A DNA stretch of 5,048 bases. Source: Brachybacterium sp. GTDB lineage: Bacteria > Actinomycetota > Actinomycetes > Actinomycetales > Dermabacteraceae. Shown piece by piece: positions 4,910 through 5,048 of this stretch; positions within the stretch are counted from its first letter, which is position 1; every line of letters begins with the position of its first letter. The DNA lies in contig DAHVRS010000362.1 in NCBI GenBank assembly GCA_027322375.1, positions 1 to 5,048 on the forward strand, written 5' to 3'. The translations under genes and the position numbers were made by a program. Below the pieces are notes generated by a model. It did not search any database. It was given only the letters and a program-made list of their open reading frames with translations, and had not been told where the DNA came from.

Positions 4910-4954
4910 ACCCTACCTGCGCCAGCGATCCCGGGAAAGGGATTGCCAGCGCAG
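4910..4954 (-). promoter_or_regulatory. Candidate promoter with 38-bp near-palindromic operator for the sugar operon
   Basis: On the minus strand, TAGGGT (4915-4910) is a plausible actinobacterial -10 box; 17 bp upstream lies TTTCCC (4938-4933), a weak -35. Overlapping it, 4917-4954 form a near-palindrome: CTGCGC pairs with GCGCAG at the ends, GC and ATCCC with GC and GGGAT inside, with 13 of 16 positions Watson-Crick, two G-T and one mismatch around a 6-base centre. GCCAGCG occurs twice within it (4921-4927 and 4945-4951). A repressor bound here would cover the -35. The element also starts 13 bases past the stop of the preceding minus-strand gene, so it could instead, or also, serve as its terminator. 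Confidence 0.42.
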
Positions 4955-4967
4955 GGGGCCGACGGTG

Positions 4968-5048
4968 TCAGGCCTGCTCAGCCGGTCCAGCCTGGCCGGC
5001 GGCGGCAGCGGCCGCGGCGGCCTCTGCGTGCTTCACCTCGAGCAGGGC
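4968..5048 (-). CDS. C-terminal end of an unidentified minus-strand gene (alanine-rich tail)
   Basis: The minus strand from the right edge reads 26 codons without interruption and ends with TGA at 4970-4968. The peptide starts ALLEVKHAEA, continues with a run of eight alanines and ends GQAGPAEQA. Third positions are mostly G or C, as in the neighbours. The fragment is too short to name a family; the tail looks like a disordered extension after a helix. It is in the same direction as the oxidoreductase, 178 bases upstream of it, so it may belong to the same sugar-utilisation locus, but the intervening promoter-like palindrome suggests a separate transcript. A chance open frame in GC-rich DNA cannot be excluded. 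Confidence 0.45.
   Translation of the reverse strand, partial: ALLEVKHAEAAAAAAAAGQAGPAEQA

Overview
The window is high-GC DNA with dense coding, strong G/C bias at third codon positions, GTG starts and purine-rich ribosome binding sites. It looks like an actinobacterial (Actinomycetota) chromosome, perhaps a Micrococcales-type organism. That placement is inferred from composition and gene families; no marker gene is present. I see no rRNA, tRNA, CRISPR array, transposase or phage gene. The content is mainly sugar metabolism, regulation and envelope functions.

Left part (1-800). A minus-strand gene for an antibiotic-biosynthesis-monooxygenase (ABM) fold protein runs off the left edge. Divergent from it, on the plus strand, is a small 84-residue ORF matching only the second half of an IclR-type effector domain, with no DNA-binding domain. 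It ends in a non-coding pocket (627-798) holding three small GC hairpins in a row and then a perfect 24-bp inverted repeat, which is the strongest structure in the window.

Middle (799-2600). Two minus-strand genes follow. The downstream one encodes a secreted lipoprotein of the SurA/PrsA chaperone type that lacks the peptidyl-prolyl isomerase domain. The upstream one encodes a MerR-family activator with a TipAS drug-binding domain, similar to TipAL/Mta/SkgA. It has no cysteine at all, and its presumed promoter carries a dyad inside a 19-bp spacer, as expected for MerR autoregulation.

Right part (2600-5048). A two-gene minus-strand operon encodes a Gfo/Idh/MocA NAD(P)-dependent oxidoreductase followed 48 nt later by a sugar phosphate isomerase/epimerase-type TIM barrel. 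The pair is a common catabolic module for inositols, inosose-like compounds or rare sugars; the substrate cannot be read from the sequence. Upstream lies a leader with an 8-bp GC hairpin and a 38-bp near-palindrome abutting a candidate -10 box, either an operator or the terminator of the next gene. That gene, at the right edge, shows only its alanine-rich C-terminus. Downstream of the isomerase are two hairpins and a three-unit degenerate tandem repeat that includes the stop codon.

Nothing amounts to a clearly new multi-gene system. The items most worth checking are the stand-alone IclR half-domain, the 24-bp perfect inverted repeat, the PPIase-less SurA-like lipoprotein, and the palindrome controlling or bounding the sugar operon.
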